Of a stretch of 64,000 bases of DNA, positions 34,768-43,309 are shown in pieces. The stretch lies in the NCBI RefSeq assembly GCF_903166585.1, contig NZ_CAESCM010000007.1, forward strand, positions 62,001 through 126,000, in the 5' to 3' direction. Positions within the stretch are counted from its first letter, which is position 1; every line of letters starts with the position of its first letter. The notes under the pieces are model-generated. The model did not search any database and had not been told where the DNA came from. It saw only the letters and a program-made list of their open reading frames with translations. This DNA comes from Pedobacter ghigonis (GTDB lineage Bacteria; Bacteroidota; Bacteroidia; Sphingobacteriales; Sphingobacteriaceae). Both the position numbers and the translations under genes were made by a program.

Positions 34768-34795
34768 TAGTACTAATTTAGGCAGCAAAAAAGAA

Positions 34796-35011
34796 TTATA
34801 CAATAATCAGAATTGTTCCGGATTTGAGGAGTTTAAAATAATAGTGGCATTCGCCTTTTCGGTTAATGATTTCAATATCGCATACTTTACCCGATTTCCC
34901 GTACTCATCAGCTAAAAAATCACCTATTTTAATACTATCTAACTGACGTATATTGATTGCGGCCCTTTTAATTAACGTAGCGGTTTTTTCCATGAGATTG
35001 TCTTTTAGCAT
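34796..35011 (-). CDS. Small hypothetical protein
   Basis: 71 residues from the ATG at 35011 (MLKDNLMEKTATLIKRAAINIRQL...), ending FKLLKSGTILIIV. The reading frame extends upstream to 35116, but that part is low-complexity Ile/Tyr/Phe text overlapping the next gene, so I exclude it. An alternative start is ATG 34993 (MEKTATL). KIGDFLADEYGKSGKVCDIEIINRKGECHYYFKLL suggests a small beta domain. No family recognised. Confidence 0.5.
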   Translation of the reverse strand: MLKDNLMEKTATLIKRAAINIRQLDSIKIGDFLADEYGKSGKVCDIEIINRKGECHYYFKLLKSGTILIIV

Positions 35012-35096
35012 ACCTACGTAATCGCAAAAGATTTGGATTCGTATGATATAAAAATACCTAAAAATAAGTACAGAAACTACATGAATGTAAATGTAA

Positions 35097-35417
35097 TCAG
35101 TAATGAACAAGTTCATATACCCTTTTCATATATAAAGCTTCCTCAATCTTAACAAAAAATTCGTGCCACTCCGTTCGTGTAAATACCAGGCTGATATCCG
35201 GAAACGGAGTTGACAGGATAACCACTTCTCTCCCGTCAGGTGCGTGTTCCAGAAAATCATCGAAAGCCAGCTTTTTGGTGGCCAGATAAAAGGCATCGAA
35301 CTGGTCGAATGAAAAGTTCATTAAAACGCCGGCCCGCCAGATGTTTATTACACTGCAATTTCTGCATTGTGCGATTGTAATGTTTTCATTTTGAGCCAGA
35401 ACCGTAGTTTTACACAT
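35097..35417 (-). CDS. Conserved small hypothetical protein (DUF6686-like)
   Basis: Protein of 106 residues without signal peptide. It begins with a CxxC-like pair (IAQCRNCSVINIWRAGVLMNFSFDQFDAF), followed by helical text and VVILSTPFPDISLVFTRTEWHEF. The pattern Cys...NIW-G-L-NFS-DQF recalls a small Bacteroidota family annotated DUF6686, a tentative match. It may lie in an operon with the 71-residue gene downstream. Confidence 0.6.
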   Translation of the reverse strand: MCKTTVLAQNENITIAQCRNCSVINIWRAGVLMNFSFDQFDAFYLATKKLAFDDFLEHAPDGREVVILSTPFPDISLVFTRTEWHEFFVKIEEALYMKRVYELVHY

Positions 35418-35514
35418 AAAATAACCTTTAATATTTGCCGATAGAATTGAACAAACATCACATTATTTAGAATAATTCCAAATAATAAAGTTTAATTTTA
35501 CTTCATAACCGCGT

Positions 35515-35548
35515 AAAAAAAATGCCAGATTTACATCTGGCATTTTTT
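35515..35548. terminator. Hairpin terminator
   Basis: AAAATGCCAGAT, loop TTAC, ATCTGGCATTTT with A-rich and T-rich edges. It lies directly after the Dabb gene stop (minus strand) and would end that transcript. Confidence 0.75.
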
Positions 35549-35845
35549 CTATTCTGCGTCGTATATCACAACTTTATCAAAATAAACCCTGAACTCATCT
35601 AAAAATGCCTTATGCAAAGGGTGAACCTGATAAACATCGTGTGCGGCTAAATCTTCGAATAACAAAAGTAAACTGAAAGTATAAGTAGTATCTACAACTG
35701 CACGCTCGATAGGTGCAGGTACGCCAAGGTGAAAGGTTTTAACTACTTCAATGTTTTCTAAAGTTTGTAAACTGTTGCGAAAAGCCTGTTTTTGCTCTTC
35801 AGTGGTATCGGCCTTAAGCCAGAATAAAACGTGGTGTGCAATCAT
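35549..35845 (-). CDS. Dabb-family (stress-responsive A/B barrel) protein
   Basis: Single dimeric alpha+beta barrel of 98 residues. Features: MIAHHVLFWLKADTTEEQKQAFRNSLQTLENIE (strand 1 and helix 1), LLLLFEDLAAHDVYQVHPLHKAFLDEF, and the ending VVIYDAE. The HHVLFWLK start and YQVHPLHKAF block are family hallmarks. Members are small cytoplasmic proteins, some stress-induced, some enzymes of polyketide chemistry; no specific function can be given. Confidence 0.88.
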   Translation of the reverse strand: MIAHHVLFWLKADTTEEQKQAFRNSLQTLENIEVVKTFHLGVPAPIERAVVDTTYTFSLLLLFEDLAAHDVYQVHPLHKAFLDEFRVYFDKVVIYDAE

Positions 35846-35922
35846 AATATAAATTTTCCCAAATATAAGGAAAGCCGCAACAGTTCAATATTTTTATCAG
35901 AAAACCTGTTTAAGGTAAATCA

Positions 35923-37134
35923 TCATTTGGTTAATGCAGCAGCCAGTTCAGCTCCTGTATCTTCGGCATAAGCCATATTGCTTTTTGTGGCATTGTAAAT
36001 GATCCTCAACCATACCAGAAAGTAGGGTAAGCTGATGATGGCAAGCGATAATGGATGTGCTTTGGCATATACCGGAAACAACAGCAAAGGAAAATTACAT
36101 GCAATTACGAGCAAAACCGGTAGCAATACCTTTTTCATGGCACGATTGTTTTCGTAAACATACCAGATCCCCACTCCTACAATCGAAATAATAAAGGTGC
36201 AATCTTCTGCCCCGGTACTAAACAACACCGGAAACAAGAGTACAGAAGCCAGTATCATTAGCTGGAACTTTGGTTTCGAAAAGCGGGCAATGCGCGTAAA
36301 GGGGAGCATAAATATCAATGCCCCGACTGAAATAAAAAGCAGGTTAGGGATTTCGGGCTGGTTTAAAATACGTCTGAAGAAACCCATAATCGAAATATCG
36401 ATACCACCACCCAAAACATTGATATCATTTTTACCAATGAGTGAGGCTTTCCAATCGAGGTAAGCATGCAGCACAAAGCCCGGCGAAGCAAACAACATGG
36501 GGGCTACCAGGATAACGACAGACCAGATGATGAGCCAAAGGATAAACTGGGGTTTCTTTTTAACAAAGAAGAAGAAAACCAGGCCTACTATGCCATAGAG
36601 TTTAATAAAAGTACCGAGCACAATAAAAAAGGCCGACCAGATATTGTTTCCTTTATTCAATTGCGTAAAACTTAATATAATGAAGGCTGCTGCACCTGCA
36701 TTAAACTGCTGGTTTAACATCGATTCGATGAGGCAGGGAATGGCAATATACCCGATAATAACCTTTTTTTCGTCGCTTACCGGCAAGGTTTGGATGGCTT
36801 TAAACAACAGGAAGCAGTTAAATAAATTCCAGAACAATAAGCCTATACTGTTTGGCATTAAGGCAAATGGCGCAATTAAAACGCTAAATATGGGCCCGTA
36901 ATGGTTTGCATCATCATGAAATGCCAGGTAGGCAGCATATAACGAACGTTCGTGAAGCAGATTTCTGAAGGTATTTTCGAAAATGAGGTAATTATTAAAA
37001 CGGTGTGTAACCCACGAATCGATTACAAAAATGAGTGTAACTAGCACCCATAAAAACAATACGAAGCGGTTTTGCTGATAAAATCTTTTATTGGACAAAC
37101 CGTCAGGTGAAAAGAGGTTAGAATAATTAGTCAT
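35923..37134 (-). CDS. GT87-like (DUF2029) membrane glycosyltransferase
   Basis: Polytopic inner-membrane protein of about 403 residues from ATG 37134 (MTNYSN; an upstream ATG adds 11 residues). It has around ten hydrophobic helices. The first periplasmic loop carries a conserved acidic/His motif (LAFHDDANHYGPIFSVLIAPFALMP), and a later loop reads FASPGFVLHAYLDWKASLIGKND. This is the layout of polyprenyl-phosphate-sugar-dependent GT-C enzymes of family 87. Acceptor and donor are unknown and no polysaccharide cluster is adjacent. Confidence 0.75.
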   Translation of the reverse strand: MTNYSNLFSPDGLSNKRFYQQNRFVLFLWVLVTLIFVIDSWVTHRFNNYLIFENTFRNLLHERSLYAAYLAFHDDANHYGPIFSVLIAPFALMPNSIGLLFWNLFNCFLLFKAIQTLPVSDEKKVIIGYIAIPCLIESMLNQQFNAGAAAFIILSFTQLNKGNNIWSAFFIVLGTFIKLYGIVGLVFFFFVKKKPQFILWLIIWSVVILVAPMLFASPGFVLHAYLDWKASLIGKNDINVLGGGIDISIMGFFRRILNQPEIPNLLFISVGALIFMLPFTRIARFSKPKFQLMILASVLLFPVLFSTGAEDCTFIISIVGVGIWYVYENNRAMKKVLLPVLLVIACNFPLLLFPVYAKAHPLSLAIISLPYFLVWLRIIYNATKSNMAYAEDTGAELAAALTK

Positions 37135-37340
37135 TGTAAAAAATACATTACAATACAATAATATCAAGCAAAAATCACATTTCCAATTATTTTGTAGAGA
37201 AAATAATACTCCTTTTAGAAATATTTGACCATTATCAAAAAATATTTTGAGATTGGTTTAGCTTAAATGAAAATTAGCTGACAAAACGCAAAAACCAAAT
37301 CCTTTTCATGGTGTTTCTATCTTAACCAATTTATAAATCA

Positions 37341-37565
37341 ATGGAATATCAAATGACTTCGATAAATGCCAGGAAAGAATTTATCGACATTGCTGACGAG
37401 CAAGACCGCCAGTACTGGGCTACGCGTTTGGGTGTGAGCAGCGAAAAACTAAAATCAGTAGTTAAAGCAATTCAAAGTATGGAATTTTCGAAACTGAAGG
37501 ATTATTTAATGCTTGAAAAAATTAAGGAAGCCAGTACCTATCAACGTTTTGTAAACCCGCAATAA
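37341..37565 (+). CDS. DUF3606-like small protein
   Basis: 74 residues. The core EFIDIADEQDRQYWATRLGVSSEKLKSVVKAI matches DUF3606 (an acidic start, then YW---GVS-E-L--AV). These short helical proteins are common in proteobacteria and Bacteroidota and have no known function. It stands alone with its own upstream region. Confidence 0.7.
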   Translation: MEYQMTSINARKEFIDIADEQDRQYWATRLGVSSEKLKSVVKAIQSMEFSKLKDYLMLEKIKEASTYQRFVNPQ

Positions 37566-37576
37566 TTGGTGTTCTT

Positions 37577-37750
37577 GTGAAAATTAAGTCCGAAAAGCCC
37601 ATTACCGATTGTGCACATCTGATTGATTTGCCCACTACAAAAGCGGTTTTTAACCATAAGGTAAAAGGAAATGCTGTTACTAATCCTAAAGCCTGTATCA
37701 GGATTTTGAGTGTTCTTTATCCTAAAAACGGCCTGATTAACCTGCTTTAA
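37577..37750 (+). CDS. Possible small gene with GTG start
   Basis: A 57-codon frame from GTG 37577 to TAA 37748-37750, starting 11 bases after the DUF3606 stop. It reads KIKSEKPITDCAHLIDLPTTK...RILSVLYPKNGLINLL. Composition is protein-like and spacing suits an operon, but there is no clear ribosome site and no family match, so it may equally be a decayed gene. Confidence 0.3.
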   Translation: MKIKSEKPITDCAHLIDLPTTKAVFNHKVKGNAVTNPKACIRILSVLYPKNGLINLL

Positions 37751-37765
37751 AACATTGTTATGCAG

Positions 37766-37789
37766 AAAAGCCCAGCATTTGCCGGGCCT
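37766..37789 (-). terminator. Terminator of the oxidoreductase gene
   Basis: On the minus strand GCCCGGC, short loop, GCTGGGC is followed by TTTTC: a 7-bp stem with one mismatch, 20 bases past the stop. Confidence 0.6.
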
Positions 37790-37809
37790 TGCTGGTTTAT
37801 GTGCGTTTG

Positions 37810-38751
37810 TTAAAACGTTAACACTACTTTCCCTACTGTTCGCCCTATTTCAATTTGCTGGTGTGCAGCGGCCATTTCTTCAAATGGAAAAACAGCAGAT
37901 ACATGAGAACGGATAGTTCCATCAGCCAATAATCGGGCTATCTCTTCCATATCCTTACCATCTGGCTTAACTCTTATAGTGTAACCATTTATACCCAGGG
38001 CTTTTGCCTTTTCGGTTACGGTTTCATTTAAACCTGAAGGGATACTGATAATGGTACCGCCTTTCTTGATTACTTTTAATGAACGGTCGATATAGTCGCC
38101 ACCCATCGAATCGAGTACAAAATCAATATCTTTAATCACCTCTTCAAAAGGCTGTGCCTGATAATCGACGTGCTCATCGGCACCTAATTCAAGTACAAAA
38201 TCGCGGTTTGCAGCCGAGGCCGTACCAATTACATAGGCACCAAGGTGTTTAGCCATTTGTACGGCATAATGCCCCACCCCGCCCGCAGCAGCATGTATTA
38301 AAACACGTTGTCCGGCCTGTACATTGGCATGTGTGGTAAGTGCCTGCCATGCAGTTAATGCAGCCAGACTTGCCGCTGCAGCATCATTATGACTTACGTT
38401 TTCGGGTTTAATGGCGAGTTCATCTGCTTTGGCCACCACATATTCGGCATAGGTGTTACCCAAGCCTGGAAAAGCCAGCATAGCAAACACCTCATCACCT
38501 GTTTTAAACCGGGTTGCTTCTGCTCCAATTTCTGTAATGGTACCCGAAATATCCCAACCTAAAATTACTGGCAACTGATCTTTAATCAAACCTGCAATGC
38601 CTTTGCCTGATCTTGTTTTTACATCAACAGGATTAATGCTGATTGCACTTAACTTAATCAATACCTCATTAGCACAGGGTACAGGAATTTGTTTTTCGGT
38701 CAATTCGAGGTTTTCTACCCTACCAAAATCTTTTAATATTATCGCTTTCAT
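37810..38751 (-). CDS. NAD(P)H-dependent medium-chain oxidoreductase (quinone oxidoreductase-like)
   Basis: Zinc-independent MDR-superfamily enzyme of 313 residues. A GroES-like N-terminal domain (LIKLSAISINPVDVKTRSGKG; VILGWDISGTITEIG) is followed by a Rossmann domain with VLIHAAAGGVGHYAVQMAKHLGAYVIGTAS. The zinc ligands of alcohol dehydrogenases are absent. It is divergent from an AraC regulator, which probably controls it. Typical substrates are quinones or alpha,beta-unsaturated carbonyls; not determined here. Confidence 0.9.
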   Translation of the reverse strand: MKAIILKDFGRVENLELTEKQIPVPCANEVLIKLSAISINPVDVKTRSGKGIAGLIKDQLPVILGWDISGTITEIGAEATRFKTGDEVFAMLAFPGLGNTYAEYVVAKADELAIKPENVSHNDAAAASLAALTAWQALTTHANVQAGQRVLIHAAAGGVGHYAVQMAKHLGAYVIGTASAANRDFVLELGADEHVDYQAQPFEEVIKDIDFVLDSMGGDYIDRSLKVIKKGGTIISIPSGLNETVTEKAKALGINGYTIRVKPDGKDMEEIARLLADGTIRSHVSAVFPFEEMAAAHQQIEIGRTVGKVVLTF

Positions 38752-38826
38752 TTTTTATCTTTAATTAATAATTCAAAATTATACCAATAAAACTAAATAT
38801 ATTGGTACATAATTTCTATAATTTGG

Positions 38827-38834
38827 TATTTTTG
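38827..38834 (+). promoter_or_regulatory. Candidate -7 box of the AraC gene (possibly leaderless)
   Basis: TATTTTTG fits TAnnTTTG and ends four bases before the ATG at 38839, the same geometry as upstream of the HAD gene. Confidence 0.4.
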
Positions 38835-38838
38835 CTTC

Positions 38839-39690
38839 ATGCTAAAAGAAAATCTGTACGAGCCTTTCTCAACTGCGCATCTTATTTTAAACGAATGCCC
38901 CAAACAGGCACATAAACATAACTTTTTTGAACTGGTTTTTGTGTTAAATGGCACAGGAAAGCAATGCATCAATAACAGCAGGTTTAATTATCATGCTGAG
39001 CACATGTTCCTCATTACCCCCGAAGATTGTCATGAACTGATAATTGAAGAAACTTCCGAGTTGTTTTTCCTGCGTTTTAATGATATCTATTTAAAAAATG
39101 GTGGCTTACAAACTGAGAATATTAAACGACTGGAGTACATCCTCCAAAATGCCAACCACCAGCCTGGCTGTATTTTAAAAAACACCCGCGACAAGAAGAT
39201 TGTGCGTTCGCTTATCCTAAATATTATTGAAGAGCAGGCCGAAAAAGACCTGTACAATAAGGAACTGGTACAACAACTGGTTAATACGCTGATTATTATT
39301 GTTGCCCGCAATATTGCCAAATACCTCCCTGAGCAGGCAAATGTAGGTACCGAAGAAAAAGCGATGTATATACTGCAATATGTACAACGTAATATCTATT
39401 ATCCAGAAAAACTGAGGGCCGATATCATCAGTAATAATTTTAGCATTTCGGAAGCCTATTTGGGCCGGTACTTTAAAAAACATGTCGACGAAACCTTGCA
39501 ACAGTACATTGCCAATTACAAAACGAAACTTATAGAGCACCGTTTGCAGTTTAGCGATAAACGCTTAAATGAAATTGCAAACGAATTTGGATTTACCGAC
39601 GAAAGCCATTTCAATAAATTTTTCAGAAAGCAAAAAGGCAATAGTCCGAAGGCATTTAGAAAGCTTGTGCAAAACCCTAGCAAAACATAG
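38839..39690 (+). CDS. AraC-family transcriptional regulator
   Basis: 283 residues. N-terminal cupin-like sensor (CPKQAHKHNFFELVFVLNGTGKQCIN, HMFLITPEDCHELI), a helical linker, then the double helix-turn-helix: LRADIISNNFSISEAYLGRYFKKHVDETLQQYIANYK and RLNEIANEFGFTDESHFNKFFRKQKGNSPKAFRK. It is divergent from the oxidoreductase gene, the usual arrangement for a regulator and its target. Ligand unknown. Confidence 0.9.
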   Translation: MLKENLYEPFSTAHLILNECPKQAHKHNFFELVFVLNGTGKQCINNSRFNYHAEHMFLITPEDCHELIIEETSELFFLRFNDIYLKNGGLQTENIKRLEYILQNANHQPGCILKNTRDKKIVRSLILNIIEEQAEKDLYNKELVQQLVNTLIIIVARNIAKYLPEQANVGTEEKAMYILQYVQRNIYYPEKLRADIISNNFSISEAYLGRYFKKHVDETLQQYIANYKTKLIEHRLQFSDKRLNEIANEFGFTDESHFNKFFRKQKGNSPKAFRKLVQNPSKT

Positions 39691-39731
39691 TTATGAACTG
39701 AAGGGGCTTAAACCTACAGTATTACAGGGTT

Positions 39732-40877
39732 TTATTTGATAAAATGTTTATATAAACAATTGATGGCTTCGCGGCTAAAGTCGGGAAAACCATCGGTGTA
39801 GGTTGCATTAATACCATTGGTGATAATTACAAAGCCGAACTTTTGTTTCGGATTAAAAAACATGGTGCTGTACAATCCGTAAGCAGAGCCGGTATGTCCT
39901 TTTAATTTAATGCCTGGAATTAAATTATCAGCACTCCGCAGTGCCAAACCATAACCCTCGTTGGCACTTAAAGCGGTTTGCATTAGCGCTGCACTTCTTT
40001 TCGAAATGATGCGAACACCGTTAGCTTTACCATAATTCATGTGCATGATCATATAGGTAGCCAAATCACCTGCCGAAATTTTCATTCCACCGGTTGGCGA
40101 AAAAACAGGAGTACTGTAACCCATTACATAACCGGCAATTTCGGTTCTTCGTGGGGCATAAGCAGCTGGTGAGGCGGTATAGATTTTGGTATCGGCATGG
40201 TACTCATCTAATTTCACAAAACGTGTGCTATCTAACGAATCGACACAGTAACCCGCATAAAGGCCTAATGGCTTTAGTATTTGCTTTTTGATATAACGAT
40301 CGAACCGCTCGCCCGATTGCTTTTCGAGAATGGTACCAATGAGGTTGAAATTGAGATTGCAATAATCGAATTTTGTGCCCGGCAAATAATCATTATAACA
40401 TTTGGCCCAGTCTGGATTTTTATCAGGATTAATCACATCGAGGTTCAAATATCCCTGCGAATCGTTTAAACCAGATGTGTGCGACAAAGCCATTTTCAGG
40501 GTAATTTTCTGATCAGGAAATTTGGGGTTTCTGATTTTAAAACCAACCAGGTCTCCAAAATCATCATCCAGACTAATTTTTCCGGTCTCAACCAATTGCA
40601 TGATTGCCGTGGTAGAAAACGATTTTGAAATAGAGGCAATCCTGAAAATATCGTTATTTGCAAGCGGTATTTTGTTATCCAGATCTTTTAAACCAAAAGC
40701 CTGAGTGTAAACAACCTTACCCTTTTTAACCACAGCAACAGCAGTACCTACGGCACTGTATTTCTCCATAATCTGTTTCAAATCGGCTTCTACCCCGCTG
40801 CTCTGTGCTTTTGATAGTACAGGGATCAACACCAGCAAAAACAGCTGTAATATATGTCTGGGTAAAATCAGTTTCAT
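39732..40877 (-). CDS. Serine hydrolase, class C beta-lactamase/DD-peptidase-like
   Basis: Secreted or periplasmic protein of 381 residues (signal ILQLFLLVLIPVLSKAQ). The penicillin-recognising fold shows the nucleophile SxxK in FRIASISKSFS, the Tyr-x-Asn motif in FDYCNLNFN and the KTG equivalent HTGS in LKGHTGSAYGLYSTMFF. Beta-lactamase family members of this type are more often esterases or peptidases than resistance enzymes. A VOC-family gene precedes it by 26 bp in the same direction, suggesting one transcript. Confidence 0.9.
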   Translation of the reverse strand: MKLILPRHILQLFLLVLIPVLSKAQSSGVEADLKQIMEKYSAVGTAVAVVKKGKVVYTQAFGLKDLDNKIPLANNDIFRIASISKSFSTTAIMQLVETGKISLDDDFGDLVGFKIRNPKFPDQKITLKMALSHTSGLNDSQGYLNLDVINPDKNPDWAKCYNDYLPGTKFDYCNLNFNLIGTILEKQSGERFDRYIKKQILKPLGLYAGYCVDSLDSTRFVKLDEYHADTKIYTASPAAYAPRRTEIAGYVMGYSTPVFSPTGGMKISAGDLATYMIMHMNYGKANGVRIISKRSAALMQTALSANEGYGLALRSADNLIPGIKLKGHTGSAYGLYSTMFFNPKQKFGFVIITNGINATYTDGFPDFSREAINCLYKHFIK

Positions 40878-40903
40878 CGATTCAGGTTATGAAAGAGTTA
40901 AAA

Positions 40904-41356
40904 TTATTTCGCGTCGTTTACTTCGAGCCAATGCCCGTCGGGATCTTTAAAGTAAATTTGTTTTACGCCATCAACGCGCAAAGTGATACCTTTCTCCTTA
41001 CCTGCCCAGTCTTCGAAGTTGATCTTTTTGGTGTTCAACTTTTTTACAAATTCATCAACTGAAAGTACACTGAAACACAAATGCTCGTTCTTATCAAAGT
41101 TTTGACTGCCTTTTGCTCCCTGAATTAAATGTAACTGTCCGGCCGGACCCAGGGTAAACCAGGTATGGCGGTTATCGTGAAAAGGCTCAGGAATGATTTT
41201 CAGGTTAAAAACACCTTCGTAAAAATCAGTCGATTGCTTTAAATCGCTTACATAAACCGCAATGTGGTTTAGAACAGCGGGAGGATTGTTTTGCGCCATG
41301 GCTTTTTGAAAAATAATGGAAAATAGAATAGCGGTGCCCAGGAAAATTTGTTTCAT
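40904..41356 (-). CDS. VOC/glyoxalase-family secreted protein
   Basis: 150 residues with a signal peptide (IFLGTAILFSIIFQKAMAQ). One VOC module: LNHIAVYVSDLKQSTDFYEGVFNLKIIPEPF, HTWFTLGPAGQLHLIQG, HLCFSVLSVDEFVKKL, and the end VKQIYFKDPDGHWLEVND, in which His, Glu and similar residues would bind a metal. Export is unusual for glyoxalases but common for this Bacteroidota group. Substrate unknown. Confidence 0.87.
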   Translation of the reverse strand: MKQIFLGTAILFSIIFQKAMAQNNPPAVLNHIAVYVSDLKQSTDFYEGVFNLKIIPEPFHDNRHTWFTLGPAGQLHLIQGAKGSQNFDKNEHLCFSVLSVDEFVKKLNTKKINFEDWAGKEKGITLRVDGVKQIYFKDPDGHWLEVNDAK

Positions 41357-41872
41357 GTTTAAATATGAGACTTATAACTGAATATTTTTAATAAAAGTGA
41401 TCCCGTCATGGCTTATTTACAAAGGAGGTGCTGGGGAGTGTCAGATGGTAACAGCTGACACCACAATAAAATTTACAAAGATCTTTTACGCTAATCCGTC
41501 ATTCCCGTGAAAACGGGAATCTTAAAGCATAACATAGCGATCGCTTTACGATTCCCAGTCAAGCTGGGAATGACGGGTTAGGCTTGAGCGGTTCGACTCG
41601 ATAAATTAAATACTGCATAATCTTCATCCCCCTGCCCCCTTCAAAGGGGGAAATGATCTGCTATAATAGGGAATCGTATAGACAAACTTAACTCCGCTCT
41701 GCATTGTCAAACCATGAAATCCGTGGGTTCCGTGCATCCGCGGCTAGATTTAAGCGGGTAAGGCACCTCGACTCCGCTCAGCGTGACAAAAAAAGGCTAC
41801 TCCAAGAACTGGAGTAGCCTCTACAGATAAGGATTTGACTTGAATATTATGTTATCATGGAAAAAGCTAAGC
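41357..41872. repeat. Mosaic of dispersed repeats
   Basis: No gene. In order: a hairpin GTGTCAG...CTGACAC (41438-41461); a larger inverted repeat whose 15-bp ends (41492-41506 and 41566-41580, TAAYCCGTCATTCCC) match with one mismatch and which contains two inner hairpins; a CCCCCTGCCCCCTTCAAAGGGGG palindrome near 41630-41652; a stretch AAATCCGTGGGTTCCGTGCATCCGCGG-like near 41715-41745; and CTCGACTCCGCTCAGCGTGAC at 41767-41787. These resemble separate families of intergenic repeats landed side by side. Confidence 0.55.
41788..41820 (-). terminator. Terminator of the RND efflux operon
   Basis: AGGCTACTCCA (41794-41804), loop AGAAC, TGGAGTAGCCT (41810-41820): perfect 11-bp stem. On the minus strand it is followed by a run of seven T. 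It lies 52 bases past the last efflux gene. Confidence 0.85.
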
Positions 41873-43309
41873 CTAGTTCCAGCCGCCACCCAGGGCGTGA
41901 TAAATATCTACTACTGCGTTTAACTGTTGTTTTTTGGTTTCAATCAGTTCCAGTTTCGATTGTAAGGCATCGCGCTGGGTCATTAAAACCTCGAAATAAT
42001 CTGCTCTCGCTGCCTTAAATAAATCATTAGAAATATCAATTGACTGCGTTAAGGCTGTTACCTGTTTCGATTTCAGATCATAGCTTTTTTGCAGGTTACT
42101 GATTTTCGACATTTGATTGGCTACCTCAATGTATCCGTTTAAAATGGTTTTTTCATAATCGAAAACCGCTTGTAACTGTTTAGCATTTGCAGTTAAGTAC
42201 TCTGCCTTTATGGCGTTGCGGTTAATTAGCGGTCCTGCTAAATCTCCTGCTAAAGAGTAAATCAACGATTCGGGTGTTCTTAGCAAATACGAAGGATTGA
42301 AAGCCTGGTAACCGATAGAAGCCGAAATACCTAGCGATGGGTAAAATTGCGCCTTAGCAACCTTTACATCAAGCTTAGCAGCTGCCAGTTCGTATTCTGC
42401 CTGTTTAATATCCGGACGGTTAGCCAATAACTGTGCAGGCAATCCGGTTTGTACAGTTGGCGGCACTAAATCAGTAAAATTAGCTTTATCCCTGATGATG
42501 GTTTGCGGAAAACGGCCCAACAGGAAATTGATCTTATTTTCAGTTTCGGTAATGTTTTGCTGAATCTCGAATTCAAGGCTCTTAGAACTTAAAACCTCAG
42601 CCTCGAATTTACGCACAGCCAATTCGGTAACACGTGTAGCCTGTTTCTGTATTTTCATCAGCTCCAGTGCATTGCTTTGTAGTTCGATGTTCTTTTTCAC
42701 AATCTCCAGCTGGTTATCGGCGGCCAGTAATTCGTAATAAGAATTAGCTACTTCGGCAATTAAATTGGTGATTACAAAATTCTTACCTTCAACTGTCGAC
42801 AAATAGTGACTGATGGCTGCTTTTTTCGAATTGCGCAGTTTATGCCAGATATCGGCTTCCCAGTTGGCCTGTAAACCAAACTTATAATCGGGTAATATTT
42901 CGGGCACTTCTTTACCGGGTGTAATTTCGGTAGAGGCATCGCCTGCTCCCGAACTGGTGTAACGGCCCACTTTATCAAAACCGGCACCCACACCATAGCT
43001 TACACTTGGTAAAAGTTCTCCTTTTTTGGCTTTGATTTCGTTTTTGGCAATCTCAATATCCTGAAGGGTAATGTTTAGCTCCTGGTTATTTTTAAGGGCT
43101 GTATCAATCAGGCTGATCAGATTTGGGTCGGTAAAAAACTTACGCCACTGTATACTGGCAGTGCTTACCGTATCCTGCCCGCCATTGTTAAAGGCGGCAG
43201 GTACGTTTTTATTTTCGGCACGTTGGGCTACTTCTGGTAACTTACAGGCGGTATATGCAGCGCATATCAACACCAATCCAACGCTTTTATATATATTTTT
43301 CCTAAACAT
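41873..43309 (-). CDS. RND efflux outer-membrane factor (TolC/OprM-like)
   Basis: Outer-membrane channel subunit of 478 residues. A lipoprotein-like signal is present (VGLVLICAAYTACKLPE). Two OEP repeats of coiled-coil helices flank beta strands; the NodT-type features LIDTALKNNQELNITLQDIE and LLANRPDIKQAEYELAAAKLDVKVAKAQFYPSLGIS are diagnostic. It ends in VDIYHALGGGWN. Its start overlaps the RND transporter gene by 8 bp. It completes the tripartite pump with the two upstream genes. Confidence 0.93.
   Translation of the reverse strand: MFRKNIYKSVGLVLICAAYTACKLPEVAQRAENKNVPAAFNNGGQDTVSTASIQWRKFFTDPNLISLIDTALKNNQELNITLQDIEIAKNEIKAKKGELLPSVSYGVGAGFDKVGRYTSSGAGDASTEITPGKEVPEILPDYKFGLQANWEADIWHKLRNSKKAAISHYLSTVEGKNFVITNLIAEVANSYYELLAADNQLEIVKKNIELQSNALELMKIQKQATRVTELAVRKFEAEVLSSKSLEFEIQQNITETENKINFLLGRFPQTIIRDKANFTDLVPPTVQTGLPAQLLANRPDIKQAEYELAAAKLDVKVAKAQFYPSLGISASIGYQAFNPSYLLRTPESLIYSLAGDLAGPLINRNAIKAEYLTANAKQLQAVFDYEKTILNGYIEVANQMSKISNLQKSYDLKSKQVTALTQSIDISNDLFKAARADYFEVLMTQRDALQSKLELIETKKQQLNAVVDIYHALGGGWN

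Noticed and set aside
39732..40877. Dedicated beta-lactam resistance gene
   Set aside because: The fold and motifs fit the wider serine-hydrolase family, and the genomic context gives no sign of resistance function.
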